Assembly: GCA_020048155.1 (NCBI GenBank)
Contig: JAIFMY010000210.1
Location: forward strand, 1-35,434
Length of the DNA: 35,434 nt
Direction of reading: 5' to 3'
Origin: Bacteroidota bacterium
Lineage (GTDB): Bacteria; Bacteroidota; Bacteroidia; Bacteroidales; DYOH01
The notes beneath the pieces are model-generated. The model ran no database searches and was not told the origin of the DNA. It was given only the letters and a program-made list of their open reading frames with translations. Of this stretch, positions 22,808-31,135 are shown in pieces (the stretch's first letter is position 1; each line of letters opens with the position of its first letter). Made by a program: the position numbers and the translations under genes.

Positions 22808-25800
22808 TTAACGAGTTATTTTAATACGGGTCAAAATTTCGTCATCTATAGTCACTTCTTTCACACCTTCTTCGTTGCCAATTGACGCGACTACTTCTAC
22901 GCTATTGGCAAGAGTTTGAGCAGCGATATAGGATGAATAGATTTTGATTGAATCTGAAACCTGTGGATGATGCTGAATGGTAAGATTTATCTTGTCAGTT
23001 ACATTCAGGCCTAGTTCTTTCCGTAAATTCTGAATTCTGTTTACAAATTCTCTGGCTATACCTTCATGGCGTAGTTCTTCGGTGATGCTTACATCGAGTG
23101 CTACAGTGATGCGGCCTTCGTTGGCTACCTGCCATCCGGGTATGTCTTCTGAGAAAATCTCAACTTCTGAGAGTAATATGCTCGCGGGTTGACCAGCCAG
23201 ACTTATTTCAATTTGTCCTTCGCGTTCCAGCTTATTTATTTGGTCTTGGGTAAATTTAGACAATTCTGCCGATAAATCCTTCATCAGTTTGCCATATTTT
23301 TTACCTACAACTTTGAAATCCGGTTTTATGCTTTTTACAATTATTCCTGAAGTATCTTCTAAGAATTTCACTTCCTTAACGTTGACTTCAGCAAGTATGA
23401 TGTTTTTCACAGCTTCTATCTGGCTGCGCAATGCCTGATCCAATACTGGTATTACTATTCGGGTAAGTGGTTGACGTACTTTGATATTCACCTTTCTGCG
23501 CAATGCAAGCACCATAGAAGAGATTTGCTGTGCAAGTTGCATTCTTTCTTCGAGTTCTTTGTTTACAAAAGAACCATTAGCAGCAGGGAAATTTGCCAAA
23601 TGCACTGATAAAGCAGCTTCCTTGGATGAGCGTCCGTTCATATCGCGGTATAAACGGTCGGCCATGAAAGGTGCTATAGGCGCCATGAGCTTAGAAACCG
23701 TTAGCAAACATGTATAAAGAGTCTGGTAAGCAGCTATTTTGCTTTCATTGTATTCTTCTCCCCAGAAGCGTTTGCGGTTGAGTCTTACGTACCAGTTACT
23801 CAGGTCGTCTATCACAAAATCTTGTATCAGGCGGCCGGCGCGGGTTGGTTCGTAGTTGTTGTACTCAGTAGATACTTTAGCTATCAGAGAGTTGAGTAGC
23901 GATATAATCCACTGATCTATTTCCGGACGGCGTTCCATAGGTACTTCGGCCTCGGAGTAGCTAAACTTATCTATATTGGCGTATAGTGCAAAGAATGAGT
24001 ATGTATTGTAAAGCGTACCGAAGAATTTACGTTTCGATTCTTCAACACCTGCAATATCAAATTTAAGATTTTCCCAAGGTGACGAATTTGTAACCATATA
24101 CCAGCGCACCGGGTCGGCACCGTGTGCTTCTATGGCTTCAAACGGGTCAACTCCATTATTCAAACGTTTCGACATTTTTTGGCCTACTTTATCCAATACC
24201 AATCCGTTAGAAATGATATTCTTGAAAGCTACCGAGTCGAAAAGCATGGTAGAAAGTGCATGCAGGGTGTAGAACCAACCACGGGTTTGATCTACGCCTT
24301 CTGCAATGAAATCGGCCGGGAATGATTTGATAAATTTCTCTTTGTTCTCGAATGGGTAGTGTAGCTGAGCATAAGGCATGGCACCCGAGTCGAACCAAAC
24401 ATCTATCAGATCTAGCTCCCTGCGCATAGCTTGCCCGGTTGAAGATACCAGAACAATATTGTCTACATATGGTTTGTGCAAATCTACTTTATTGTAGTTT
24501 TCTTTCGAAAAATCGTTCACCACGAAGTCTTTGAAAGTATTTTCTTTCATGAAACCGGCTTTCACCGCTTTTTCCATTTCTTTTTTGAGTTCCTCTATGC
24601 TACCGATGCAAATTTCTTCGCTGCCGTCTTCGGTGCGCCAGATAGGAAGTGGAGTACCCCAATATCGTGAACGAGAAAGGTTCCAGTCTACCAGATTTTC
24701 GAGCCACATACCAAATCGTCCGGTTCCTGTAGATTCTGGTTTCCAGTTGATGGTTTTGTTGAGATCTACCATGCGCTCTTTGTGCGCAGTGGTGCGTATA
24801 AACCAGCTATCGAGCGGGTAATACAATATGGGTTTATCTGTACGCCAGCAGTGTGGGTACGAGTGAACGTATTTTTCTATTTTGAAGGCTTTTCCTTCGT
24901 GTTTCAGTTTTACGGCAATATCAACGTCTACCGAAGTTTCGTCCGGACCCAGAGTTGTATCGTAAGCATTTTTTACGTATCTGCCACTAAACTCACCTAC
25001 GCCATCCACAAAGCGCCCTTCTTTCGTTACCAATGTAAGCGAACCTATGCCGTTTGCCTTACAAACCCTGAAGTCGTCAGCACCAAAACTAGGTGCGGTA
25101 TGCACTATACCAGTACCATCTTCTGTCGTAACAAAATCGCCAAGTACCACCTTGAAAGCATCGCCATCGGTAGGTTGTTGGTAAGGCAACAATTGTTCGA
25201 AACTCATACCATTGAACTTGGCACCGGGAAATTCGGCCAATATTCTGTAGGGTAGTTTCTTGTCGCCTGGCTTATAGTCTTCCAGAGCCAATGTCTCACC
25301 TTCGGGGCTGAAATACTTGCTCATAAGTTCTTTGGCAAGTACTACAGTAGCAGGCTGGTGTGTATATGGGTTGAAAGTACGAACTTTTACATACTGAATT
25401 TTGGCGCCCATCGTAAGGGCTGTATTGCTAAGCAAAGTCCATGGGGTAGTGGTCCATGCCATTATCTGAATATTGTCGGTATCTACGTTTTCATACAAAA
25501 ACTCAGATTTGGGCTCACGTACAAGTGTAAACAGTGCGACAACAGTAGTATCAGATACATCGCGGTAGCAACCCGGCAGGTTTAGCTCATGTGAGCTAAG
25601 TCCCGTACCTGCAGCAGGCGAATAGGGCTGTATGGTGTAACCTTTGTACAAAAGATTCTTATTGTACAGCTCTTTCAGCAGGTACCACAGGGTTTCAATG
25701 TATTTATTTTCGTAGGTAATGTAAGCATTGGGCATATCTACCCAATAACCCATGATGTGTGTGCTTTGTTCCCACAAATCGGTGTATTTCATTACATCCT

Positions 25801-26170
25801 TGCGGCACTCATTGTTGTATTCTTCTACGGTGATTTTGCTTCCAATATCCTCTTTGGTAATTCCCAGATTTTTTTCCACACCCAATTCTACCGGCAAACC
25901 GTGGGTATCCCATCCGGCTTGGCGTTCTACGTAAAAACCTTGTTGAGTTTTGTAGCGGCAGAAAATGTCTTTGATGGTACGCGCCATTACGTGGTGAATA
26001 CCAGGTTTCCCGTTGGCAGAAGGCGGACCTTCATAAAAAATATACCCGGGATTTCCTTCTCTGGTTTTCAGACTCTGATGAAAAGTGTCTTCATTTTCCC
26101 AGAATTTGAGAATTTCTTTGTTGATCTGCGAAAGATTCAATTCTTTGTATTCGGCAAATTTTTCAGCCAT
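22808..26170 (-). CDS. ileS: Isoleucyl-tRNA synthetase, type 2, with swapped HIGH motif
   Basis: 1120 residues; charges tRNA-Ile with isoleucine in the cytoplasm. Motifs in order: YEGPPSANGKP, then GIHH at residues 57-60 where class I enzymes have HIGH; GWDTHGLPVE; the CP1 editing domain with WTTTPWT and GTGIVHTAPSFGADD, which hydrolyses Val-tRNA; DVWFDSG; and KMSKR at 665-669 (Met666). A long anticodon-binding region and a C-terminal extension follow. The length and the EGPPSANGKP context mark the eukaryote-like IleRS2 group, known to resist mupirocin. The GIHH order is the first/third-position exchange described for hyper-resistant IleRS2. A strong promoter precedes it, and it heads the ileS-dksA-lspA group. 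Function is certain; resistance is inferred. Confidence 0.98.
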   Translation of the reverse strand: MAEKFAEYKELNLSQINKEILKFWENEDTFHQSLKTREGNPGYIFYEGPPSANGKPGIHHVMARTIKDIFCRYKTQQGFYVERQAGWDTHGLPVELGVEKNLGITKEDIGSKITVEEYNNECRKDVMKYTDLWEQSTHIMGYWVDMPNAYITYENKYIETLWYLLKELYNKNLLYKGYTIQPYSPAAGTGLSSHELNLPGCYRDVSDTTVVALFTLVREPKSEFLYENVDTDNIQIMAWTTTPWTLLSNTALTMGAKIQYVKVRTFNPYTHQPATVVLAKELMSKYFSPEGETLALEDYKPGDKKLPYRILAEFPGAKFNGMSFEQLLPYQQPTDGDAFKVVLGDFVTTEDGTGIVHTAPSFGADDFRVCKANGIGSLTLVTKEGRFVDGVGEFSGRYVKNAYDTTLGPDETSVDVDIAVKLKHEGKAFKIEKYVHSYPHCWRTDKPILYYPLDSWFIRTTAHKERMVDLNKTINWKPESTGTGRFGMWLENLVDWNLSRSRYWGTPLPIWRTEDGSEEICIGSIEELKKEMEKAVKAGFMKENTFKDFVVNDFSKENYNKVDLHKPYVDNIVLVSSTGQAMRRELDLIDVWFDSGAMPYAQLHYPFENKEKFIKSFPADFIAEGVDQTRGWFYTLHALSTMLFDSVAFKNIISNGLVLDKVGQKMSKRLNNGVDPFEAIEAHGADPVRWYMVTNSSPWENLKFDIAGVEESKRKFFGTLYNTYSFFALYANIDKFSYSEAEVPMERRPEIDQWIISLLNSLIAKVSTEYNNYEPTRAGRLIQDFVIDDLSNWYVRLNRKRFWGEEYNESKIAAYQTLYTCLLTVSKLMAPIAPFMADRLYRDMNGRSSKEAALSVHLANFPAANGSFVNKELEERMQLAQQISSMVLALRRKVNIKVRQPLTRIVIPVLDQALRSQIEAVKNIILAEVNVKEVKFLEDTSGIIVKSIKPDFKVVGKKYGKLMKDLSAELSKFTQDQINKLEREGQIEISLAGQPASILLSEVEIFSEDIPGWQVANEGRITVALDVSITEELRHEGIAREFVNRIQNLRKELGLNVTDKINLTIQHHPQVSDSIKIYSSYIAAQTLANSVEVVASIGNEEGVKEVTIDDEILTRIKITR

Positions 26171-26193
26171 AGCTTCTTCTTGTTAAAATTGCG

Positions 26194-26223
26194 CAAATAT
26201 AAAGCAGATTTATTATTCTACAA
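26194..26223 (-). promoter_or_regulatory. Promoter of the ileS operon
   Basis: On the minus strand TTG (26223-26221), 19 bases, TATATTTG (26201-26194) matches both boxes and the spacing of Bacteroidota promoters. It ends 23 bases before the ileS ATG. No T-box-like leader fits in the space available. Confidence 0.75.
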
Positions 26224-26405
26224 GCATGGTATTTTTGTACTTCTTTGCCAATTGTACATTATTTGGGAAATACAATTGTATACAGAGTGCTTTATATTTA
26301 TGGAATAGGCTGAAAGTAAGCAATTACAATGGCTAAAAAATATTAACAAATATTCAAGTAATTCCATAATATTTCACTATTTTTACCCACTTTCTATATT
26401 CGCCC

Positions 26406-26873
26406 ATGAAATCGATAGGGATAAGTGTAACTCCATCTGAGATATATTTTGCAATAGCTTTCAACAAGGAAGATATGCTGCATCCTGTGAAAACGGGACG
26501 CATACGTGTGCCCATGGCGCTGCCTGTATCGCTGCGGCTGCGATATTTACGTACTATGGTGATAGACCTTATAAATATACACAAAGTGAGCAGAGCGGGT
26601 ATACGTCTGTCTGATCCTTTGTCGGCCAATGTGAGTAGCGAGCGTATCCAGATAGAAGGTATTATGCAGGAATTACTATCTAGCAGTACGGTACAAGCAT
26701 ATTTTACGGGCACTACAACATCTATGGCGCAGGAAATGAATTTTCCGACTGACCTTTCCGATTTTCTGGCGGGTAAGGTGTGTCCCGAAGGCTTAGAACA
26801 ATGGGAGAGCTTTAAAAAGCGCGAGGAACGAGAATGTGTATTGGCTTGTCTTGCCGGAATTTTGCTTCCCTGA
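26406..26873 (+). CDS. Unrecognised protein, possible RNase H-like fold, convergent with the Septu-type genes
   Basis: 155 residues. It opens with a short strand pattern (SIGISVTPSEIYFAIAF) and continues with RAGIRLSDPLSANVSSERIQIEGIMQELL, a strand-helix order reminiscent of RuvC/RNase H-like folds, and ends in a helix EERECVLACLAGIL. The first acidic residue expected at the tip of strand 1 is not present (G-I-S), so nuclease activity is doubtful. No signal or membrane helix. The gene is divergent from ileS and its stop is 19 bases from the stop of the HNH nuclease gene on the other strand. A TATATTCG lies only 3 bases before the ATG. The fold call is weak inference; I do not know the function, and a link to defence rests only on position. 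Confidence 0.6.
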   Translation: MKSIGISVTPSEIYFAIAFNKEDMLHPVKTGRIRVPMALPVSLRLRYLRTMVIDLINIHKVSRAGIRLSDPLSANVSSERIQIEGIMQELLSSSTVQAYFTGTTTSMAQEMNFPTDLSDFLAGKVCPEGLEQWESFKKREERECVLACLAGILLP

Positions 26874-26892
26874 ATTTTTTTTAAAATAGTAG

Positions 26893-27603
26893 TTATCGCA
26901 AAAAACCGAAGTTATCGGCCAGTGTTGAATGAAAGGCCGGCATCCGTTCTTGGTTTACATCCAGTAAGTCAGTTATATATTCGTTCACCTCATTGTCTGA
27001 AAGCAATTCCATCTGACTTAGTATTTCATTTATGGCATTTATGCGCCTGTTGTTGAGTTTCTGGCTGCTTAGGTTTAGCCTTTTGGCAGTATATTGTACT
27101 TTTTGTTTTTGTTCCTGATTACATATTTCGGAAGGCCGTATGTACCCATCGGTGTATGAAATGTACTTATTTATATTATCATGCGGATTGAGTAGCATCT
27201 GGTATTCCAGCTCGGTATTTTTGTGGTATGCGCGGGTTTTCTTGTGACCGCAACTGATATTGCGCAGGCGTTCTTGTTTCTCTTCCCAGGTTTCGCCTTT
27301 GGTGAGTGGTTGAATATCGCCCTGGCAAGAGGCCAGAAAATTGTGGTAATAATCGTATATCCGGTTTGGAAAGTCGTGCTGCTCAAAGAAATGCTCTATG
27401 TGATAGTTTTGCTCGTCTATAAGTTGTTCGCAGTAAGCACACAAGTATTTCTGAGCTTTAAAAAGCTTTGATCGTACTTCTTTGCGCAATTCGCCCGAAA
27501 GATTAAAATCGGGGCGCACTTTACCCGAATTGATGAGTTTTTGTTTTTCAGACAATTCTTTTTCAACTGGTTTGCTGAGGGCTATCTTTTTTATTTGCTT
27601 CAT
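26893..27603 (-). CDS. ptuB: HNH endonuclease, PtuB-like (Septu anti-phage system)
   Basis: 236 residues. The HNH fold with structural zinc is clear: Cys55-x2-Cys58 (CAYCEQ), the His-Glu-His segment HIEHF at 68-72, Asn88 in YYHNFLASC with Cys93, and a last Cys118 in SCGHKK. The Cys pairs hold zinc; His71 and Asn88 are the likely catalytic positions. The length, a basic N-terminus, and this motif spacing fit the HNH family (often labelled TIGR02646) that pairs with ABC-type ATPases in Septu and in Ec78-type retron effectors. It begins 39 bases after the ATPase stop, same strand, so the two form one transcript. It would cut nucleic acid when the ATPase senses infection. No reverse transcriptase is nearby, which favours Septu over a retron. 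Confidence 0.8.
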   Translation of the reverse strand: MKQIKKIALSKPVEKELSEKQKLINSGKVRPDFNLSGELRKEVRSKLFKAQKYLCAYCEQLIDEQNYHIEHFFEQHDFPNRIYDYYHNFLASCQGDIQPLTKGETWEEKQERLRNISCGHKKTRAYHKNTELEYQMLLNPHDNINKYISYTDGYIRPSEICNQEQKQKVQYTAKRLNLSSQKLNNRRINAINEILSQMELLSDNEVNEYITDLLDVNQERMPAFHSTLADNFGFLR

Positions 27604-27642
27604 TATAGGCAGGGGGAATGATATAAAACAAGCAGATATGGT

Positions 27643-28863
27643 TTATTTTCCGGTGGCTTTCATACGTCGTATGCTGAAGTCTATTCGCATGCGCTCCTCG
27701 GAGTTAGGATCAAGGTCCGACAGGCTTTTCCAAAGTTCAAGGCCGCGCTCGCTGTCTTGTTTATTCTCGCGTATGAGCATCAGGTACTCTTCGGTAAGAG
27801 TGCTTATGTAGGTATCGCGATAGTCGGTTTCCATGATTTCGGATAGTACATACGGTATAGAGTGCCCTTTGCTGTATTTGGGCTGTGATACTATCACTTT
27901 TTCGTTTTCAAACTTAAGCAGATACACAAAGTTGGCATTCACGGCGCCTATTACAAATGGAGAGTGAGTAGCTACTATTACTTGGTTGCTGTTGCCTATG
28001 CGGGTGTAAAACTTGATGATTTGCTTTTGCCACGAAGGGTGAAGTGAATCTTCGGGCTCGTCTACAAGTATTACCGACTGATTGATGGTGAGTTTGTTGA
28101 GGTAAAAACCCATAAAATAGATAAGCTTTTCTCCACTCGAAAGGTTTTCAAAAAGTACACGTTGTTGGTTCACATTCGAAAATATAAGCTCCTCAGCCTC
28201 TATATCTACCAGCTTGGTATTCAGGTGCAGCCCCTCGAATATGCTATTGATGGCATATATTTCATTTTCAATAACCTGTTTTGGTGGAATATCGCGATTC
28301 TTGAACATAAGCTGGTTGATAGGCTTAAGTATCAAGTCCTTCATTTTCTCCTTGTGGGTATTGAAAGAAATTTCGTGAAAACTTTCGGAAACATTTTTAG
28401 ACTTGCGCCCTTTAACTTTGTCTTGAGAGTAGCGGTATACAAAGCAAGATTTATCCTTTTCTGCCTTCCGTACCAAGTTGTATACCTCCATGAGTACCTG
28501 AAAGTCTGAGAAAGAGCGCAATGGCCTCTTTTTCTGCTTGAAATGCAGATTCAGAATACCATTTTTGTGCTGCAAGGTGCTTTGCAATTCACGTTTGCGG
28601 TACATAAGTTCAGACAGAAATACATCGGCCCATTTGAGATGATTCAGATCCAATTCTGCTAATAACTCAAAATCGGGATTTATTTCTTCCAACGTATTAC
28701 CGGAAAGTAAGTCTTTTATAAGTTCAAGAATAGTTGTTTTACCACTGCCGTTTACGCCGGCCAGAACTATTACAGGCTGTGTATTATTCTGGTTGTCAGT
28801 AAAGTCAAACGCCACATCACGAAATATCTTGTAATTGCGTAGTTCGAGTTTCCTTATTTTCAT
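27643..28863 (-). CDS. ptuA: ABC-type ATPase, PtuA-like (Septu anti-phage system)
   Basis: 406 residues of the SMC/RecF/OLD-related ATPase class. Walker A is GVNGSGKTT (36-44); the ABC signature is LSSGEK (241-246); Walker B is ILVDEPEDSLHPSW with Asp268 and Glu269; the switch His lies in ATHSPFVIG. A central helical insert of about 150 residues separates the two ATPase halves. There is no TOPRIM nuclease domain at the C-terminus, unlike OLD proteins, so the nuclease function is carried by the HNH gene directly downstream. In Septu, PtuA forms a complex with PtuB and ATP binding keeps the nuclease in check; this is family knowledge. A well-formed promoter precedes the gene. The nearest alternative is an Ec78-type retron effector pair. 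Confidence 0.82.
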   Translation of the reverse strand: MKIRKLELRNYKIFRDVAFDFTDNQNNTQPVIVLAGVNGSGKTTILELIKDLLSGNTLEEINPDFELLAELDLNHLKWADVFLSELMYRKRELQSTLQHKNGILNLHFKQKKRPLRSFSDFQVLMEVYNLVRKAEKDKSCFVYRYSQDKVKGRKSKNVSESFHEISFNTHKEKMKDLILKPINQLMFKNRDIPPKQVIENEIYAINSIFEGLHLNTKLVDIEAEELIFSNVNQQRVLFENLSSGEKLIYFMGFYLNKLTINQSVILVDEPEDSLHPSWQKQIIKFYTRIGNSNQVIVATHSPFVIGAVNANFVYLLKFENEKVIVSQPKYSKGHSIPYVLSEIMETDYRDTYISTLTEEYLMLIRENKQDSERGLELWKSLSDLDPNSEERMRIDFSIRRMKATGK

Positions 28864-28894
28864 AGGTTTGGGGTGAATGAAACTTATTTATACA

Positions 28895-28924
28895 CAAACA
28901 TAGTAAAAATGAGCGATTTCCAAA
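28895..28924 (-). promoter_or_regulatory. Promoter of the ptuA-ptuB pair
   Basis: Minus strand TTTG (28924-28921), 18 bases, TATGTTTG (28902-28895), a good match to the Bacteroidota consensus. It ends 31 bases before the ptuA ATG, so the system has its own promoter and is read separately from its neighbours. Confidence 0.7.
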
Positions 28925-29044
28925 ATTTTCTACTCATTATTTTCCATCATGTACGCTAGAGCGAATTTTTACACCAAGTTCATGGTATAATATTTTTTGC
29001 AGTGCAAAAACAGTTTAGTCAATTGACTAATTAATTTGGAGAAG

Positions 29045-29118
29045 TGGGCATTACGGGAATCGAACCTGTGACTTCTACCCTGTCAAGGTAGCACTCTAAA
29101 CCGCTGAGTTAAATGCCC
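29045..29118 (-). tRNA. tRNA-Val (anticodon GAC)
   Basis: A 74-base cloverleaf on the minus strand: acceptor GGGCATT pairs with AATGCCC, discriminator A; anticodon stem CTACC/GGTAG around loop TTGACAG gives anticodon GAC (valine); T-loop TTCGATT. CCA is not encoded. Its 3' end points toward the Septu-type genes. Confidence 0.95.
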
Positions 29119-29126
29119 AAGTACCA

Positions 29127-29157
29127 CAAAAGTACCTTTATTTGTATTTATGACAAA
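29127..29157 (-). promoter_or_regulatory. Promoter of tRNA-Val
   Basis: Minus strand TTTG (29157-29154), 19 bases, TACTTTTG (29134-29127), matching both boxes and spacing, 9 bases before the mature tRNA 5' end. Confidence 0.75.
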
Positions 29158-29167
29158 TATTTTTTGT

Positions 29168-29959
29168 CTATCCCTGAATCCAGGCAATCATTTTGCGTGT
29201 AGCAAATCGGGGGGTGAAGCGCATAAAAAATACATTGAGTTTAAACATGATTCCGTATATAGCTACTACACGTCCCTTTTTCAGACTTTTATAACCATAT
29301 AGTGCTACCTCGTTGGCTTGCGATACCAGGGGTTTAAATTTCTGAAACAATTTTAGGCCGCCTGTGCTTGCCCCGGCTTCAAAACCTGTGTCAACCGGCC
29401 CCGGACATAGTGCGCTTACTTGTATGCCAAATGGGTTGCATTCTGCGGCCAAGGCTTCAGTAAGAGAAAGTACATATGCTTTGGTAGCATAGTATACAGC
29501 CATGTATGGCCCAGGCATAAAAGCAGCCACCGAAGCTACATTCATAATTTTTCCGCTTTTAGCAGCCATCATGGCAGGCAGAAATGCCCTTGTGAGCATA
29601 GTAAGTGAAGTGATATTGAGCTGCACCATCTGGTTTAGCTTCTCTGGTGCGGCCAAATCAAACCTCAGGGCGTCGCCCACACCTGCATTGTTTACCAATA
29701 CATTTACAAAAATACCGAGTGATTGAATTTTGCCAATCAGTTCTGTTACCTCTTTTTCTATGGCCAAATCGGCAGCCAGTGCATGAACTTTTACACTGTA
29801 CTTTTTTTCCAGTTCACTTTTTATATCTATAAGCACAGCCTCTCTGCGGGCTACAAGTATCAGATTGTACCCATCGGCAGCCAGCAGCCTTGCCAGCTCC
29901 AGACCTATGCCGCCAGATGCACCCGTAACCATTGCCCATGTGTTGTTTGTATTATTCAT
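29168..29959 (-). CDS. Short-chain dehydrogenase/reductase (SDR), classical type
   Basis: 263 residues, single Rossmann domain. The cofactor motif is TGASGGIG (12-19), followed by LILVARR, whose Arg pair after strand 2 favours NADP(H). NNAGVG is present, and the catalytic set is Ser143 (NVASVAAF), Tyr156 and Lys160 (Y-x3-K in YYATK). After the catalytic helix come CPGPVDT and a C-terminal stretch rich in Phe and Arg (FFMRFTPRFATRKMIAWIQG), as in the DltE/YqjQ-like group of SDRs that act on lipidic or hydrophobic substrates. It stands alone, divergent from the small unknown gene. Substrate not known. Confidence 0.9.
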   Translation of the reverse strand: MNNTNNTWAMVTGASGGIGLELARLLAADGYNLILVARREAVLIDIKSELEKKYSVKVHALAADLAIEKEVTELIGKIQSLGIFVNVLVNNAGVGDALRFDLAAPEKLNQMVQLNITSLTMLTRAFLPAMMAAKSGKIMNVASVAAFMPGPYMAVYYATKAYVLSLTEALAAECNPFGIQVSALCPGPVDTGFEAGASTGGLKLFQKFKPLVSQANEVALYGYKSLKKGRVVAIYGIMFKLNVFFMRFTPRFATRKMIAWIQG

Positions 29960-30078
29960 ATTGAGTTTGGTTTTTATGATTTCAGTAATTTTGATTATCT
30001 TTACATTTCGCAGCCAATATATACGTTTTATTTATTTCTGGCGTTATTTGATTCATCATTAAAAGATATTTTTCCGTT

Positions 30079-30423
30079 ATGGTTAACGATTTACGGCAAA
30101 ACTGGCTTGAGCTTAGCAATAAACTTTCGCAACAATTTAAAGTGGAAGTTGATATCGTTTTTGTTCTCTTTCTCATTGGTATTCAGGAGACCGGCAAAGG
30201 TTTTGAGAACTTTACCCGAGAACAGAAGTTTGAGCTCATTTATATTGGCAATTGCAAAGCTCTTAGTTATATGGGATATTACAAACAAATTGGCGTTTCA
30301 AGCGAACAATGGCCTATATGGAAAAACCTGAAACCACTGCCCGAATTGGATGAATATTCCAAAGAACAATTGCTTAAAGAAGGAATAATCTCGTATTTCA
30401 AAGAACAGAACTACCTGATTTAA
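30079..30423 (+). CDS. Small conserved-looking protein of unknown function
   Basis: 114 residues, cytoplasmic by sequence, with no signal peptide. It looks helical: a first amphipathic region (DLRQNWLELSNKLSQQFK), a hydrophobic helix with DIVFVLFLIGIQETGKG, then FTREQKFELIYIGNCKALSYMGYY and a C-terminal acidic helix. The even codon use and firm start support a real gene. It lies between the SDR gene (divergent) and the cyclophilin gene (same strand, 49 bases ahead of it), and could share a transcript with the latter. I do not recognise a family. Confidence 0.75.
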   Translation: MVNDLRQNWLELSNKLSQQFKVEVDIVFVLFLIGIQETGKGFENFTREQKFELIYIGNCKALSYMGYYKQIGVSSEQWPIWKNLKPLPELDEYSKEQLLKEGIISYFKEQNYLI

Positions 30424-30472
30424 TACAATTTCTCACAAAAAATCTTTCTAAACCACTAAATTTTTGAACCAT

Positions 30473-31123
30473 ATGAAAATCAATTCTTTCTTAATAACAT
30501 TATCATTATTGCTCATCATGCAAACTTCAAACGCGCAGACATACGTGATTCTGGAAACCTCTATGGGGAACATGAAGATAAAACTTTATGACGAAACACC
30601 ATTACACAAAGAGAACTTCATCAAACTGGTGAAGGAAGGTTATTATGACAATCTTCTATTTCACAGGGTGATCAAAGAATTTATGATACAAGGTGGCGAT
30701 CCCAATTCGCGCAATGCCAGTGCTACCGCTCAGCTGGGCGTTGGGGGCCCTAGCTACACAGTTCCTGCTGAACTCTCACCTTTGCTTTACCACAAAAAAG
30801 GAGTATTGGCTGCTGCACGCCAAGGCGACCAGGTAAACCCGAAAAAAGCCTCTTCCGGTTCGCAATTTTATATAGTACAAGGTAAAAAATACACCGATGC
30901 CGAACTGAATATGATGGAAACCCGCATGGGATTCAAATTCAGCGACCAACAACGCGCCGATTACAAAAACATTGGTGGTACACCTTTCCTCGACAGGCAA
31001 TATACTGTGTTTGGCGAAGTAGTTGAAGGACTGGAAATAATAGACGCTATTGGAGCAGTTGCCACAGGTGCGGGCGACAGACCTAAGCAAAACGTAACTA
31101 TGAAACTAAAAATAGTGCAATAA
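30473..31123 (+). CDS. Secreted peptidyl-prolyl cis-trans isomerase, cyclophilin type
   Basis: 216 residues from the ATG at 30473, which starts a signal peptide (FLITLSLLLIMQTSNAQ). The cyclophilin domain fills the rest: LETSMGNMKIKLYDE, then the catalytic Arg region FHRVIKEFMIQGGDP, GSQFYIV, and FGEVVEGLEIIDAI. An insert between the middle strands (YTDAELNMMETRMGFKFSD) is typical of the larger Bacteroidota cyclophilins. It would speed proline isomerisation of proteins folding in the periplasm. It precedes pheS by 74 bases, but pheS has its own promoter match, so they are likely separate units. Confidence 0.93.
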   Translation: MKINSFLITLSLLLIMQTSNAQTYVILETSMGNMKIKLYDETPLHKENFIKLVKEGYYDNLLFHRVIKEFMIQGGDPNSRNASATAQLGVGGPSYTVPAELSPLLYHKKGVLAAARQGDQVNPKKASSGSQFYIVQGKKYTDAELNMMETRMGFKFSDQQRADYKNIGGTPFLDRQYTVFGEVVEGLEIIDAIGAVATGAGDRPKQNVTMKLKIVQ

Positions 31124-31135
31124 ATGTGTGTAGGC

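Noticed and set aside
25757-26308. 183-codon plus-strand frame opposite the ileS start
   Set aside because: It is fully explained as the antisense shadow of the conserved IleRS N-terminus and has odd Phe-rich composition.
26395-26402. TATATTCG as promoter for the 155-residue gene
   Set aside because: It lies only 3 bases before the ATG, so transcription would start inside the gene unless the true start is later; the protein start looks natural.
28864-29044. Possible retron RNA upstream of the ATPase/HNH pair
   Set aside because: Only a promoter fits; there is no reverse transcriptase within the window and no convincing inverted-repeat msr/msd layout.
26874-29044. Direct repeat of the tRNA-Val 3' end as an att site
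   Set aside because: I looked by eye for a second copy of the tRNA 3' sequence and found none; no integrase is present.
29723-30331. 202-codon open frame on the plus strand across the SDR start and small unknown gene
   Set aside because: It is antisense to the SDR cofactor region, then overlaps the small gene in another frame; its Cys/Phe/Tyr-rich product has no domain pattern.
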